From positions 558,001 through 622,000 of the forward strand of contig NZ_LMZQ01000001.1 of NCBI RefSeq assembly GCF_001442625.1: a stretch of DNA of 64,000 nucleotides, in the 5' to 3' direction. The translations under genes and the position numbers were made by a program. The notes beneath the pieces were generated by a model, which saw only the letters and a program-made list of their open reading frames with translations, was not told the DNA's origin and made no database searches. Source of the stretch: Pedobacter ginsenosidimutans (GTDB lineage Bacteria; Bacteroidota; Bacteroidia; Sphingobacteriales; Sphingobacteriaceae). This document shows positions 1-8,948 of the stretch, piece after piece; position 1 is the stretch's first letter, and every line of letters begins with the position of its first letter.

Positions 1-50
1 AAGTGGGTATCCGATTAAGCCGTATGTTTTCATTATTTATATAAAAAAGC

Positions 51-83
51 AAACCTTACAGGTTTCAGAAACCTGCAAGGTTT
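51..83. terminator. Inverted repeat, probable terminator
   Basis: A 15-bp stem (51-65 with 69-83, one mismatch) with a 3-nt loop, flanked by A-rich sequence on the left and T-rich sequence on the right. It lies just past the stop of the minus-strand ComA-like gene and could end transcription in either direction. A second small hairpin (CCCGC-AATA-GCGGG) follows at about 97-111. Confidence 0.6.
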
Positions 84-116
84 ATTTAACTATGCACCCC
101 GCAATAGCGGGTTGAG

Positions 117-884
117 TTATTTAGTTTGATTCAGGAAATAATCAAAAGTATCTCCCCGTAAACCTAAACGAATGGTTTCTAAAGGAATTACTTCTGCCGG
201 GGCAATATTACCAAGGTTTACATTGCTACCGATTAATTTAATAAACCAAACTTGCTGTTCTTTTTGAGGTGCTTCCCAAATAATGGTTTCTTCAGGAATC
301 TGGGTTAAAATTTCATCAACCAATCCTTCACGTACTTCACCGCTTCCACGGTAAATACCTACATTACCACCTTCGCGTGCTTCGGCAATTACTTTCCACG
401 ATCCCGCCTCAATTTCAGCCTGCATTAATTTAATCCACTTATATGGGGCAAATATTTTAGCGGCATCTTTACTGCCTACTTCAGAAATAACGGTTACCTG
501 TTTAGAAAGTTCACGGATAAACTCACATTTTTTATCGTGCTCAATTTCAATGGAACCATCAGAAACTTCTGCATATTCCATCCCGTATTGATCTAAAACA
601 CGTTGATAATCTGAAAACTGGTTACGGATGATAAAGGCTTCAAATAACGTTCCTCCGAAATAGGTAGGAATGCCTGCACTTTTATATAAAGCTAATTTTT
701 CTTTAAGGTTTGGTGTTACGTGTGATGTTGCCCAACCTAATTTTACGATATCTGTATGTACGCCGGCAACTTCAATAAAATCTTCAACCTGGCGTAGGCT
801 CAATCCCTTATCCATAACCATTGTTAAGCCTTTTTGGCGTGGTTTAGCTGGACGTTCGGGAACGTTTAATAATGGATAATTCAT
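117..884 (-). CDS. Phosphosulfolactate synthase family protein (ComA-like)
   Basis: 255 aa, the usual length for the ComA family, which joins sulfite to phosphoenolpyruvate to give phosphosulfolactate. Visible family blocks are KLGW (48-51), GGTLFE (77-82), SDGS (108-111) and EVGSKD (135-140), spaced as expected for the TIM-barrel strands. No signal peptide, so cytosolic. It follows the TPR gene on the same strand with a 60-bp gap and may share its transcript. In methanogens the product feeds coenzyme M; in Bacteroidota the physiological role is not settled, and a link to sulfolactate or sulfonate metabolism is only inference. No other sulfonate gene is nearby. Confidence 0.85.
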   Translation of the reverse strand: MNYPLLNVPERPAKPRQKGLTMVMDKGLSLRQVEDFIEVAGVHTDIVKLGWATSHVTPNLKEKLALYKSAGIPTYFGGTLFEAFIIRNQFSDYQRVLDQYGMEYAEVSDGSIEIEHDKKCEFIRELSKQVTVISEVGSKDAAKIFAPYKWIKLMQAEIEAGSWKVIAEAREGGNVGIYRGSGEVREGLVDEILTQIPEETIIWEAPQKEQQVWFIKLIGSNVNLGNIAPAEVIPLETIRLGLRGDTFDYFLNQTK

Positions 885-944
885 ATGCGTACAAAAGTGA
901 AAAAAATTTTGAGATTTATTTGTTAAATTTTTCTCACAAGGTCG

Positions 945-2348
945 TTACCTAATATATCTGTTTATAACGTTCAAAATGGCACTATTATCCTGCAATTGTG
1001 GCAAATATTCAAATAAAATATAGTGTTTATCAGGGTCGGTTGTTAAAGCCGTTTCCAAATATCCCAGTGCATCGCTATAATTCCCCTGGGCAAAAAGATA
1101 GGCTACCATCCGGTAATACAGTTCAGCTGCTTCCGGATTATTCTTAATCGCCTCTGCCATTGTTTCTGATGCTTCCAGCAATTTTCCCTGCTCGTAAAGC
1201 ACAGTACTAAAATCTAACCAGGCTTCAATATCCAAAGGATTAAACTCCAATACCTTTTCGTAAGCTTCGATCGATTCATCAATCTGGCCTAATTTATAAT
1301 AAGCATCAGCCATGGCAAACCAGAAATCAGGGTTCTCAGCCTCTAAATCGATTGCTTTTTTATAAAAATGCAACGATTCGAAATAACGTTCTTCAAAATT
1401 CAGCGTAACACCGATCCCAAACCATGCATCTGCCATTTTCGGATCCATTTTTACCGATTTTTTGTAGTAAGAACGGGCTTCGTCCATTTTCTCCAGTTTC
1501 TCGTAACATTCTCCAATGGCACAATAGGTATCGGCATTAGGCTGTTCGTATTCGAAAGTCTGTTTATAAACATCTATCGCCTCATCATATTTATCGAGCT
1601 GAACCAGCGCATTACCTTTATTGAAATACGCAGAGCTAAAATCTTCCTTGATCAGGATGGCATAATCGTAAGCGTCGATTGCTTTTTCAAAAAGGTTCAG
1701 CTTATGGAAACTATTGCCCAAATTATACCATGCCGCATATGAATACGGATCGGTATCGATGTATTGCTGATAAAACTTAATACTTTCTTCCTGTTTATCT
1801 AACACATCGTAACAGAAAGCCAGCTCATATAAACCATCCTGGTTCTCCATATTCTGCTCTAAACTGAGCTTAATATAGGTAATGGCGCTTTCATAATCAC
1901 TCATGCTCTGGTAAACATAAGCCATCTGTAATAAAATCTCATCAGTACTCTCGGCCAGTCCCAAAGCTTTTTCATAATTTTCCAAAGCCTCGTCAAAACG
2001 TTCGGTATTTTGAAAAATATTACCGCGGAGCAAATAAATATCTGGTTCTGACGGTTCTAAAAGCTCAGCCTTTTGCAAAGCAATAAAAGCCTTTTCGTGG
2101 TTGTTGGTTAAAATGTAAAGATGAGCTTGTTTGATTAAAAACACTGTTGCATAAGGGTGCTGACTGATTGCAAAATCAACAACCTGCAAAGCTTTGACCG
2201 GATCATTTTTCTCAATGTAGAAATCTACAATGTATTCGAATGCCCCTGCATCGAAGAAATACTGATCCTGGTTACGGAGCATTTCTTCGTAACGTTCTAC
2301 CGAGCGTTGTGCATCTTCGTTGGATTCAAAAAAGAATTCTTCTTCCAT
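945..2348 (-). CDS. Tetratricopeptide repeat protein
   Basis: 467 aa composed almost entirely of 34-residue TPR units, about eleven or twelve from residue ~35 to the C-terminus, with the typical A/G-Y-A-P pattern (for example AWYNLGNSFHKLNLFEKAID and AYFNKGNALVQLDKYDEAID). The N-terminus is acidic (MEEEFFFESNEDA) and has no signal peptide, so the protein is probably a cytosolic scaffold for protein-protein contacts. It is the first gene before the ComA-like gene. The partner is unknown. A sigma-54-like motif lies directly upstream (2361-2376) but is very close to the start codon. Confidence 0.9.
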   Translation of the reverse strand: MEEEFFFESNEDAQRSVERYEEMLRNQDQYFFDAGAFEYIVDFYIEKNDPVKALQVVDFAISQHPYATVFLIKQAHLYILTNNHEKAFIALQKAELLEPSEPDIYLLRGNIFQNTERFDEALENYEKALGLAESTDEILLQMAYVYQSMSDYESAITYIKLSLEQNMENQDGLYELAFCYDVLDKQEESIKFYQQYIDTDPYSYAAWYNLGNSFHKLNLFEKAIDAYDYAILIKEDFSSAYFNKGNALVQLDKYDEAIDVYKQTFEYEQPNADTYCAIGECYEKLEKMDEARSYYKKSVKMDPKMADAWFGIGVTLNFEERYFESLHFYKKAIDLEAENPDFWFAMADAYYKLGQIDESIEAYEKVLEFNPLDIEAWLDFSTVLYEQGKLLEASETMAEAIKNNPEAAELYYRMVAYLFAQGNYSDALGYLETALTTDPDKHYILFEYLPQLQDNSAILNVINRYIR

Positions 2349-2360
2349 ATATTATACTAT

Positions 2361-2376
2361 TAAAGAACCGTGCCAA
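2361..2376 (-). promoter_or_regulatory. Possible sigma-54 type promoter motif before the TPR gene
   Basis: On the minus strand the sequence reads TTGGCACGGTTCTTTA. The -24 half (TTGGCACG) matches the sigma-54 consensus well; the -12 half has TT but lacks the usual GC. The element ends only 13 bp before the ATG at 2348, so a transcript from it would have almost no leader. Low confidence. Confidence 0.25.
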
Positions 2377-2598
2377 TTAGCAGAAAAACACATTATAAGT
2401 TTACAAGTTTTAATTATCCGTTTTTAAAATAATTATTAACATCAATCGGTTAAAACAGCGTAAATGGCTGACTATAAAGCGTATTGACTGTGATTAAGAT
2501 GTGTGGATAATCTATAGATTTTTTGCAACATCGCGGTTCCTTTTCCCTTCTTTGACAAAAATACTATAAATTTATGGTATATACGTAATTAAGAAGTC

Positions 2599-3054
2599 AT
2601 GAAAGGATTAGTCATTTTTGCCCTGTTTTTACTAGGCTTTGCTACAAATACCTTTGCACAAAGCGATGAAGAAAGCGCCATCAAAAAAACCATAAACAAT
2701 CTTTTTGCAGGTATGAAAGATGGAGACAGCACTTTAACCAGAGCTGCCTTTGCACCAACAGCTATTATGCAAACCATTACGAACAAAGAAGGTAAAGTGA
2801 ATATACGCACGGAATCGGTTAACGACTTTATCAAATTTATCGGTACCTCACACCAGGAAAAATATGATGAGCGTATTGTTTTTACGAAAATATTAATCGA
2901 TGGTCCTTTGGCTTCTGTTTGGACAGACTATAAATTTTATCTGGGCGAAAAATTTAGCCATTGTGGGGTTAATTCCTTTCAGTTGGTAAAGGGAGACGGG
3001 GACTGGCAAATTGTTTATATAATCGACACCAGGAGAAAGGATAAGTGCAATTAG
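2599..3054 (+). CDS. Secreted NTF2-like (DUF4440/SnoaL type) protein
   Basis: 151 aa. The first 20 residues form a clear signal peptide ending in FAQ, so the mature protein is exported to the periplasm. The rest has the size and pattern of the NTF2-like fold: an amphipathic N-terminal helix (EESAIKKTINNLFAGMKDGD), then alternating strands ending in GDWQIVYIIDTRR. Members of this fold bind small hydrophobic ligands or act as minor enzymes; the ligand here cannot be told. It is divergent from the TPR gene and stands alone. A related but leaderless NTF2-like protein occurs at 56473. Confidence 0.75.
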   Translation: MKGLVIFALFLLGFATNTFAQSDEESAIKKTINNLFAGMKDGDSTLTRAAFAPTAIMQTITNKEGKVNIRTESVNDFIKFIGTSHQEKYDERIVFTKILIDGPLASVWTDYKFYLGEKFSHCGVNSFQLVKGDGDWQIVYIIDTRRKDKCN

Positions 3055-3079
3055 TGATTTTTACGGATAAGTATTATTG

Positions 3080-3431
3080 TTTTTTGGAAAGCAGAGCTTG
3101 TAGCACATTTTAATGTTAATCGGGCTTTTCGTTATAGTCCCGATTTTGAAGGAAAATCGCGAGCTGCCACTGCAATCCCGTTTAGTTACGCAGGTTTGTG
3201 CTGCTATTTGGGGTTGCATTGGCCAAGATGCACTACTCGATGTTCATAAACCTGATAGAACGGAAAGCCCGGAGCGAAGCATGAGTGAGGACTTGCAGGG
3301 ATAGCAGGACTATCGCCTCCCAAAGGCACAGAACTGTTCATTTCCAAAATCTCTAAATAATGCTACTCTATGTAAATTGGTTTTCAATTCTATATTTCAT
3401 GTTTATTTTTTTGGAAAGCAAAACCTGTAGC
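3080..3431. repeat. Non-coding repeat region with a 25-bp direct repeat at both ends
   Basis: This gene-free stretch is flanked by two copies of TTTTTTGGAAAGCARARCYTGTAGC (3080-3103 and 3406-3431, about 22 of 25 matching). Between them is relatively GC-rich sequence with no credible reading frame. On the minus strand the part near 3351-3325 reads GGAAATGAACAGTTCTGTGC and resembles the starts of the two repeats at 53.6 and 53.8 kb, so it looks like a degenerate member of the same family. Confidence 0.5.
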
Positions 3432-3462
3432 TTGATTATTGTTAGGCAGGATTGGGAAAAGA

Positions 3463-3494
3463 AAGAGCCGGCGATGTCTCCAGGCCAGCTCTTT
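3463..3494. terminator. Terminator after the M1 aminopeptidase gene
   Basis: Inverted repeat AAAGAGCYGGC pairing with GCCAGCTCTTT around a short loop, followed on the minus strand by a T-rich tract. It is 20 bp past the stop codon of the minus-strand peptidase gene. Confidence 0.7.
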
Positions 3495-3513
3495 TCTATA
3501 TGTGATTTACTAT

Positions 3514-6024
3514 TTATTCTTTTCCCAGATCAGCTGCGCCTTTTTTAAATAATTCGGCCTGTTTGCTCAGCTTTGTTTTAGCCTCTCCGCTTACTGCAGC
3601 AGCCTGTTGTGTTTTAGCCTGAGCAGCTGCAGTGTAGGCTCCTGAAAGTTGCTTATTTAAATAAGATTGTAATTTTAATCTTTCAATGGCGCCAGCAATG
3701 TTCATAATACCTTTTTCGGTAACTACAGGATTATTGTTGGCTCTCAGGTACTGAAAATACTGGCCAACTACTGCAAAAACCTTATTCCTATCACCTGTAA
3801 GCATAATGTTATCATAAAATGCCTGATACTCATCTTTTGGTTCGTTAATATATAACGTTGCGATAGAAGGTGCAATATGTGCTTTCGTATCTTCATCTAA
3901 CGATGCTAAAGTAGCAATGCTCTCTTGTGGGGCCAGTTTGGCCAAACCATCAACACCGGCAGCAATTACCTTGTACGACCTATCTTTTAAACTTTCTAAC
4001 ATTAAAGTTTTATAAGCCTGATCGCCAGTTTCGGCTAATTTCACAACTGCAGCTGATCTTGCTTCGGTATTTTTATCTGCTTTAGCAATCTGAAGTAAAA
4101 TCGGTAAAGCTACTGCTTTAATCTGAGCATCGTCCAGGTTAATGCCATCAATGCTTAAAGCGCGTAAATCTGCAGATTTATCCTTTAAACCTTCCAGCAA
4201 CACCAGCTGGCCGCTTTTGGCTTTGCTCTGCATAATAAATTGCAGGGCTTCAATTCTATTGGCATAACTAGGCGCATTTTTGTATTGAAAATAGTAGTTT
4301 TCAGCAGTTTTATTGTCGTTCGTTTCGCCAACTAAAATTTTATCTACATCAAAATCGATTAAATCGGGTTTAGCACTCACCACGAAACTAAAATTCTGCT
4401 CTCGGCTATTGATCAGGATTTCTTTTCTGATTTTTTTGCCTCCAGCATAAATATCAATTTTGATCGGCAGCGTAAAGATCTGTACGCTCGAATCCTGTGT
4501 TTGTTTAACTTTAATTGTTGCCTTGCCGTTTTCGTAACCATAATCGATACTTAAAACCGGATGGCCACCATTGTAATACCACTGGTTAAAATAAGGGCTC
4601 CAGTCTTTTCCGGTAACCTCTTCCATAGCCAAACGCAATTGATGTGTTTCGCCATTTTTAAAGGCATTGGTGGTGAGGTAGCGGTTAAGCGATTTGTAAA
4701 AAGCGGCATCGCCCATTTGATTTTTTAGGGCATATAAAATAATCGATCCTTTAGCGTAGCTGATGTCATCGAACATATCTTCCTTGTCGCCATAATAAAA
4801 ACGTGCCAAAACAGGGCTTTCACCTTTTTTGGTTGATCCTAAATAGGACTGCAGTTTACTGTAACGCGATTTATCTTCCGCATCCTGCCCTTCATCATGT
4901 CCATGCCAGATAACCTCGCCAAAGGTGGCAAAAGATTCGTTCATGGTTAAGTTAGACCACGACTCTGCGGTTACATAATCGCCAAACCATTGATGAAAAA
5001 GTTCATGTGCAATGGTTCCTTCTTCATTTTCATCCAATAACTCACGATCTGTTTTTTGTACCTGCTCGCCATGTAAAGTAGCCGTAGTATTTTCCATTGC
5101 GCCCGAAACATAGTCTCTGGCTACCACCTGCGCATATTTGTTCCATGGATAATCTACTCCTAACAGGTTGCTGTAAAACTGGATCATATCAGGGGTTTTA
5201 CCAAAAATCTGCCTGGCGTAAGGCGCAAATTTTGGTTCGAGATAATAACTTACTTCCTTACCTTTATAGGTATCTTTTGTGATTTTAAACTCACCCACAG
5301 CCATCATAAATAAATATGGCGAATGTGGCAGATCCATCTTCCAGGTATCGGTTCTTGTTCCATCTGCATTGGCTTTCTGACTCACGAATTTTCCGTTAGA
5401 AAGTGTAGTATATTTCGATTTTACCGTCATCGAAATCTCTTCAGTAGTTTTCTGATCAGGTTTATCTATTGTTGGAAACCATGCCGAAGACGATTCTGTT
5501 TCGCCCTGGGTCCAGATCTGTGTTGGTTTATTTTTATCAGTACCATCTGGGTTGATAAAATATAAACCTTTAGCATCGGTTATGGCCGCACTCCCCTTTA
5601 CTTTCAATTCATCGGGTTTAGCGGTGTAAGCAATATACACTGTGTACTTTTCGGTATTGGTGTACTTTTTATTTAGGGTGATATACAGCTTATTATCGTT
5701 ATAAACATATTTAAGCGGGGTATTTCCTTTTGCACCAACTAATGCAACGGTTTTAATGTCCATTCCCTGCGCATCGAGGGTTAAAGAGTCGGTAGCATAA
5801 AAATGAGGCTTTAAAGTAACCCATTCTTTACCGTATAGGTATCGCTTTGCATAATCAAAAGATACATCGAGTTTGGTATGTACCAGATCGTTAATTTTAG
5901 TTGCAGTTACACGGTAAACATTTAAGTTGTTCGATTTTTCTACGGGCTGTTCCTGTGCAAAAAGTGGATTAGCCATAAAGGCAGAAGCCAGCATCACCCC
6001 ACAGGCAATATTTTTTTTATTCAT
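3514..6024 (-). CDS. M1 family zinc aminopeptidase, exported
   Basis: 836 aa from the ATG at 6024. The upstream GTG at 6060 would add 12 residues before a normal signal peptide (MNKKNIACGVMLASAFMANP, cut near LFA-QEQ), so the ATG is preferred. The M1 gluzincin signature is complete: exopeptidase motif GAMEN (308-312), zinc motif HELFHQWFG (from 340) and the third zinc ligand Glu in NESFATF (363). The N-terminal beta domain, catalytic domain and a C-terminal HEAT-like helical domain (about 560-800) follow the family order. It trims N-terminal residues from peptides in the periplasm. It is followed by an Ala/Lys-rich tail. The gene appears to be transcribed alone. Confidence 0.92.
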   Translation of the reverse strand: MNKKNIACGVMLASAFMANPLFAQEQPVEKSNNLNVYRVTATKINDLVHTKLDVSFDYAKRYLYGKEWVTLKPHFYATDSLTLDAQGMDIKTVALVGAKGNTPLKYVYNDNKLYITLNKKYTNTEKYTVYIAYTAKPDELKVKGSAAITDAKGLYFINPDGTDKNKPTQIWTQGETESSSAWFPTIDKPDQKTTEEISMTVKSKYTTLSNGKFVSQKANADGTRTDTWKMDLPHSPYLFMMAVGEFKITKDTYKGKEVSYYLEPKFAPYARQIFGKTPDMIQFYSNLLGVDYPWNKYAQVVARDYVSGAMENTTATLHGEQVQKTDRELLDENEEGTIAHELFHQWFGDYVTAESWSNLTMNESFATFGEVIWHGHDEGQDAEDKSRYSKLQSYLGSTKKGESPVLARFYYGDKEDMFDDISYAKGSIILYALKNQMGDAAFYKSLNRYLTTNAFKNGETHQLRLAMEEVTGKDWSPYFNQWYYNGGHPVLSIDYGYENGKATIKVKQTQDSSVQIFTLPIKIDIYAGGKKIRKEILINSREQNFSFVVSAKPDLIDFDVDKILVGETNDNKTAENYYFQYKNAPSYANRIEALQFIMQSKAKSGQLVLLEGLKDKSADLRALSIDGINLDDAQIKAVALPILLQIAKADKNTEARSAAVVKLAETGDQAYKTLMLESLKDRSYKVIAAGVDGLAKLAPQESIATLASLDEDTKAHIAPSIATLYINEPKDEYQAFYDNIMLTGDRNKVFAVVGQYFQYLRANNNPVVTEKGIMNIAGAIERLKLQSYLNKQLSGAYTAAAQAKTQQAAAVSGEAKTKLSKQAELFKKGAADLGKE

Positions 6025-6132
6025 TTTTATGTTTTTACAAATTAGTTTTACTTTAAACACTGATGTTTGTGCTAAAGTAAAAACGCAAATGTAGCTCCCT
6101 TTCTTTTGTTTTTTACAAACGCAATGAAATAT

Positions 6133-7014
6133 TTAATTAGTTGCTACGGGCTTTAAAATGTAACCTTTAAGCTGTAACCCTTTTATTAAACCTTCAGCAC
6201 CCACTAAATGACCTGCTCCGACCGCTATAAACAGCGACTGGTTTTGCATCATGGCAGGCAATTGATCTAACCATCTTTTATTCCGGTTTTTTAAGAGTTC
6301 GGTTATAAATTCTTTGTTTTCTTCATCCTGAATTTTAAAGAGATCGGTTAATTTATCTATGTCCTGTGTAAGATAATAAGTTTTCAATTCCTGCATTTTT
6401 TGCTTGCTTTTAACTATTTCCCTGATCGATTTTAAGAGCGCTTTTTTTTGCTTCTGCAAATCGCCATCAAATAAAAGTGCCCCCTGATATTCAGCAGTTT
6501 CTAATCCATATAAAGATTTAGCATTTTTTTTGGCGTATGCCTGGAAACTATTATCTATTCCTTCGCCTACATCTTTTAACATATCCGGATTATCAAAAAG
6601 CATGATCATTAGCGATACCATTGCTGGTTTAAAGTTATTTAGGTGCTTTAATTCAAATCCCGGTTGTTTGGTTTTGAAGTAATCTTCCACCTCTTTAAAT
6701 TCTGCTTTGGTTAATAAGCTATCGAGTGTGTTGTCTTTCATCATTAAAAACGGCGCCATTTTCTTTTGCATGGTACTATCCATTACAATCTCGCCTACTA
6801 CCGCATCGGCCGATTGCAATTTCTCTTGCAAAACCTTCATGGTATCAGCAAATTTTGCAGGTATTAGATGGTGTGTACCAAATAAATAAGATGGTTTTTT
6901 TAATCCGTTACCAGAAATTTCCCACAAAAGTGAGTTAGTTGCCTTTTTTGTTTGTGCCGAAAGGGTAATACTAAACCCTAAAAAAGCAACGAACAATAAT
7001 TTTATTTTCATCAT
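6133..7014 (-). CDS. TraB/GumN family protein, exported
   Basis: 293 aa with a signal peptide (residues 1-20, ending SAQ). It has the family landmarks: GTHH at 46-49 near the N-terminus and a C-terminal AVGAGHLVG, both thought to form a metal-dependent active site related to Tiki-type proteases. A central helical region rich in Lys (KKALLKSIREIVKSKQKMQ) separates them. The start could be either of two adjacent Met codons. The substrate is unknown. It is the gene upstream of the M1 aminopeptidase on the same strand, 108 bp away, and divergent from the ALDH7-type gene. Confidence 0.85.
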   Translation of the reverse strand: MMKIKLLFVAFLGFSITLSAQTKKATNSLLWEISGNGLKKPSYLFGTHHLIPAKFADTMKVLQEKLQSADAVVGEIVMDSTMQKKMAPFLMMKDNTLDSLLTKAEFKEVEDYFKTKQPGFELKHLNNFKPAMVSLMIMLFDNPDMLKDVGEGIDNSFQAYAKKNAKSLYGLETAEYQGALLFDGDLQKQKKALLKSIREIVKSKQKMQELKTYYLTQDIDKLTDLFKIQDEENKEFITELLKNRNKRWLDQLPAMMQNQSLFIAVGAGHLVGAEGLIKGLQLKGYILKPVATN

Positions 7015-7226
7015 TCTATTTTATAATAACTGAAGTCTAATTTGATATCATTATTTTTTTGGAAAACTACGCTATTTATATTGCAAAGCAAAAAACACAA
7101 ATCTATAGCCTTATTTAACACCCGGTTCTGCTTAAAGGAAGATATTGATTATGGAAATAATTTAAAGACCAGAATTTGACCTCCTTTCTGTTAATTTTTT
7201 GTTTTTTTGTGTAAATCGTTAGATAT

Positions 7227-8768
7227 ATGACTACAGATATTCAATCCATTTTAAACAAACTGGGCATTAAAACAAGCAATGCCGCTTATAGTACGGGCAG
7301 CAATTGGGGCGGAGAACTTAATGCAAAGACATTAGAAAGTTTTTCTCCTGTTGATGGCAAGCTGATTGCTTCGGCCAAGGTTGCTAGTGCTACAGATTAT
7401 GATGCTGTTGTACATAAAGCGCAGGAAGCATTTACAGCCTGGCGTATGGTTCCGGCTCCAAAAAGAGGAGAAATTGTGCGCCAGTTTGGTGATGCGTTAC
7501 GTGAAAATAAAGATGCGTTAGGCACCTTGGTTTCTTACGAGATGGGGAAAAGTTTACAGGAAGGATTTGGTGAAGTACAGGAAATGATCGATATCTGCGA
7601 TTTTGCAGTGGGTTTATCGCGCCAGCTTTATGGTTTAACCATGCACAGCGAACGCCCAAGCCACCGCATGTACGAACAATGGCATCCGTTAGGGATTGTA
7701 GGTATTATTTCTGCATTTAATTTTCCTGTAGCGGTTTGGAGCTGGAATACTGCTTTGGCATTGGTTTGTGGTAATGTTTGCATCTGGAAACCATCAGAAA
7801 AAACACCGCTGACCGCAATAGCCTGTCAACATATTATCTCAAAGGTTTTTAAAGATAATGATATAGCCGAAGGGGTTTGTAACCTGGTTTTAGGCGATAG
7901 GGAAGTTGGCGAACTCATGACAAATGATGGACGCATTCCTTTAATTTCTGCCACCGGATCGACGCGTATGGGTAAAGCGGTTGGGGCTGCAGTTGGCTCG
8001 AGATTGGGAAAAAGCTTGCTTGAACTTGGCGGTAATAACGCCATTATTATTTCAGAACATGCTGATTTGGATATGAGTTTAATCGGTGCAGTATTCGGTG
8101 CTGTTGGTACCGCTGGCCAGCGTTGCACTTCTACCAGGAGGCTAATTATCCACGAAAGTGTATATGATGCTTTTACCGCTAAACTGGTTAAAGCTTACGG
8201 ACAATTGCGTATTGGCGATCCCTTAGATCAAAATAACCATGTAGGCCCACTGATTGATACGGATGCGGTTGCTGCATACTTAGATTCCATTGCAAAATGT
8301 AAGGAAGAGGGTGGCAATTTTGTGGTAGAGGGGGGCGTTTTATCGGGCGATGCCTATACAAGCGGGTGTTACGTAAAACCATGTATTGCCGAAGTTCAGA
8401 ATGATTTTAAGATTGTTCAGCACGAAACATTTGCACCCATTTTATATCTGATAAAATACAAAACATTGGATGAAGCCATCGCTTTGCAAAACGCCGTTCC
8501 ACAAGGATTATCATCGGCCATTATGACTTTGAATTTAAGAGAAGCAGAGCAGTTCTTATCAGCTAAAGGTTCTGACTGCGGCATAGCCAATGTAAATATC
8601 GGTACTTCAGGCGCAGAAATTGGCGGTGCTTTTGGCGGCGAAAAAGAAACAGGTGGTGGCAGGGAAAGCGGATCTGATGCATGGAGAGCTTATATGCGCA
8701 GACAAACCAATACCATCAATTATTCGAACACGCTACCTTTAGCACAGGGGATAAAATTTGATTTGTAA
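7227..8768 (+). CDS. ALDH7-type aldehyde dehydrogenase (L-aminoadipate-semialdehyde / piperideine-6-carboxylate type)
   Basis: 513 aa. Catalytic residues are intact: general base Glu266 in LELGGNN and nucleophile Cys300 in GQRCTS, separated by the standard 34 residues. The ELGGNNAIII and GTAGQRCTSTRRL blocks are typical of the ALDH7A1/AmaB group, which oxidises alpha-aminoadipate semialdehyde in lysine breakdown. Cytosolic, no signal peptide. It stands alone between a divergent TraB gene and a convergent GIN-domain gene. Assignment to lysine catabolism rests on family only; no other lysine genes are here. Confidence 0.9.
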   Translation: MTTDIQSILNKLGIKTSNAAYSTGSNWGGELNAKTLESFSPVDGKLIASAKVASATDYDAVVHKAQEAFTAWRMVPAPKRGEIVRQFGDALRENKDALGTLVSYEMGKSLQEGFGEVQEMIDICDFAVGLSRQLYGLTMHSERPSHRMYEQWHPLGIVGIISAFNFPVAVWSWNTALALVCGNVCIWKPSEKTPLTAIACQHIISKVFKDNDIAEGVCNLVLGDREVGELMTNDGRIPLISATGSTRMGKAVGAAVGSRLGKSLLELGGNNAIIISEHADLDMSLIGAVFGAVGTAGQRCTSTRRLIIHESVYDAFTAKLVKAYGQLRIGDPLDQNNHVGPLIDTDAVAAYLDSIAKCKEEGGNFVVEGGVLSGDAYTSGCYVKPCIAEVQNDFKIVQHETFAPILYLIKYKTLDEAIALQNAVPQGLSSAIMTLNLREAEQFLSAKGSDCGIANVNIGTSGAEIGGAFGGEKETGGGRESGSDAWRAYMRRQTNTINYSNTLPLAQGIKFDL

Positions 8769-8772
8769 AATC

Positions 8773-8879
8773 GTCCTCCTTTGTAACGAGGATGCAGGAG
8801 AAAAGCGATTTTATCGCAATCAGATTTCTTACCTGCATTACAAGTGCAGACCTCGTGGATCCTCGTTACAAACGAGGAC
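8773..8879. repeat. REPIN-like element, copy 1 (paired inverted hairpins)
   Basis: Two 21-bp arms, 8773-8793 and 8859-8879, are inverted relative to each other (left begins GTCCTCCTTTGTAACGAG, right ends CGTTACAAACGAGGAC) and each arm is itself a hairpin. The 65-bp centre contains a short palindrome GCGATTTTATCGC and a GCATTACAAGTGC hairpin. A second copy with the same plan lies at 26222-26333. It starts 4 bp after a stop codon. Confidence 0.8.
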
Positions 8880-8893
8880 CATCTTTTAAAATA

Positions 8894-8925
8894 AAAAAGG
8901 CGCTGAACTTAAATTCAGCGCTTTT
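8894..8925. terminator. Bidirectional terminator between convergent genes
   Basis: Stem GCGCTGAA / TTCAGCGC (8900-8907 with 8914-8921) with A-rich left flank and T-rich right flank, so it can serve both the ALDH7-type gene and the GIN-domain gene. Confidence 0.75.
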
Positions 8926-8948
8926 GTGGTAAAATATATGATGGAGGA

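Noticed and set aside
2551..2574. TTTG...TAAATTTA as a Bacteroidota promoter before the NTF2-like gene
   Set aside because: The spacing is about 12 bp, far shorter than the 19-21 bp expected.
3113..3304. Open frame of 63 codons in the 3.1-3.3 kb gap
   Set aside because: It lies in the degenerate non-coding repeat, has no recognisable protein features, and its composition follows the repeat, not coding sequence.
6025..6060. Upstream GTG start for the M1 aminopeptidase
   Set aside because: It would bury a standard signal peptide behind 12 residues; the ATG at 6024 gives a clean signal.
7175..7199. TTTG...TAATTTTT as a promoter of the ALDH7-type gene
   Set aside because: The spacing is only 13 bp and the -7 half is imperfect.
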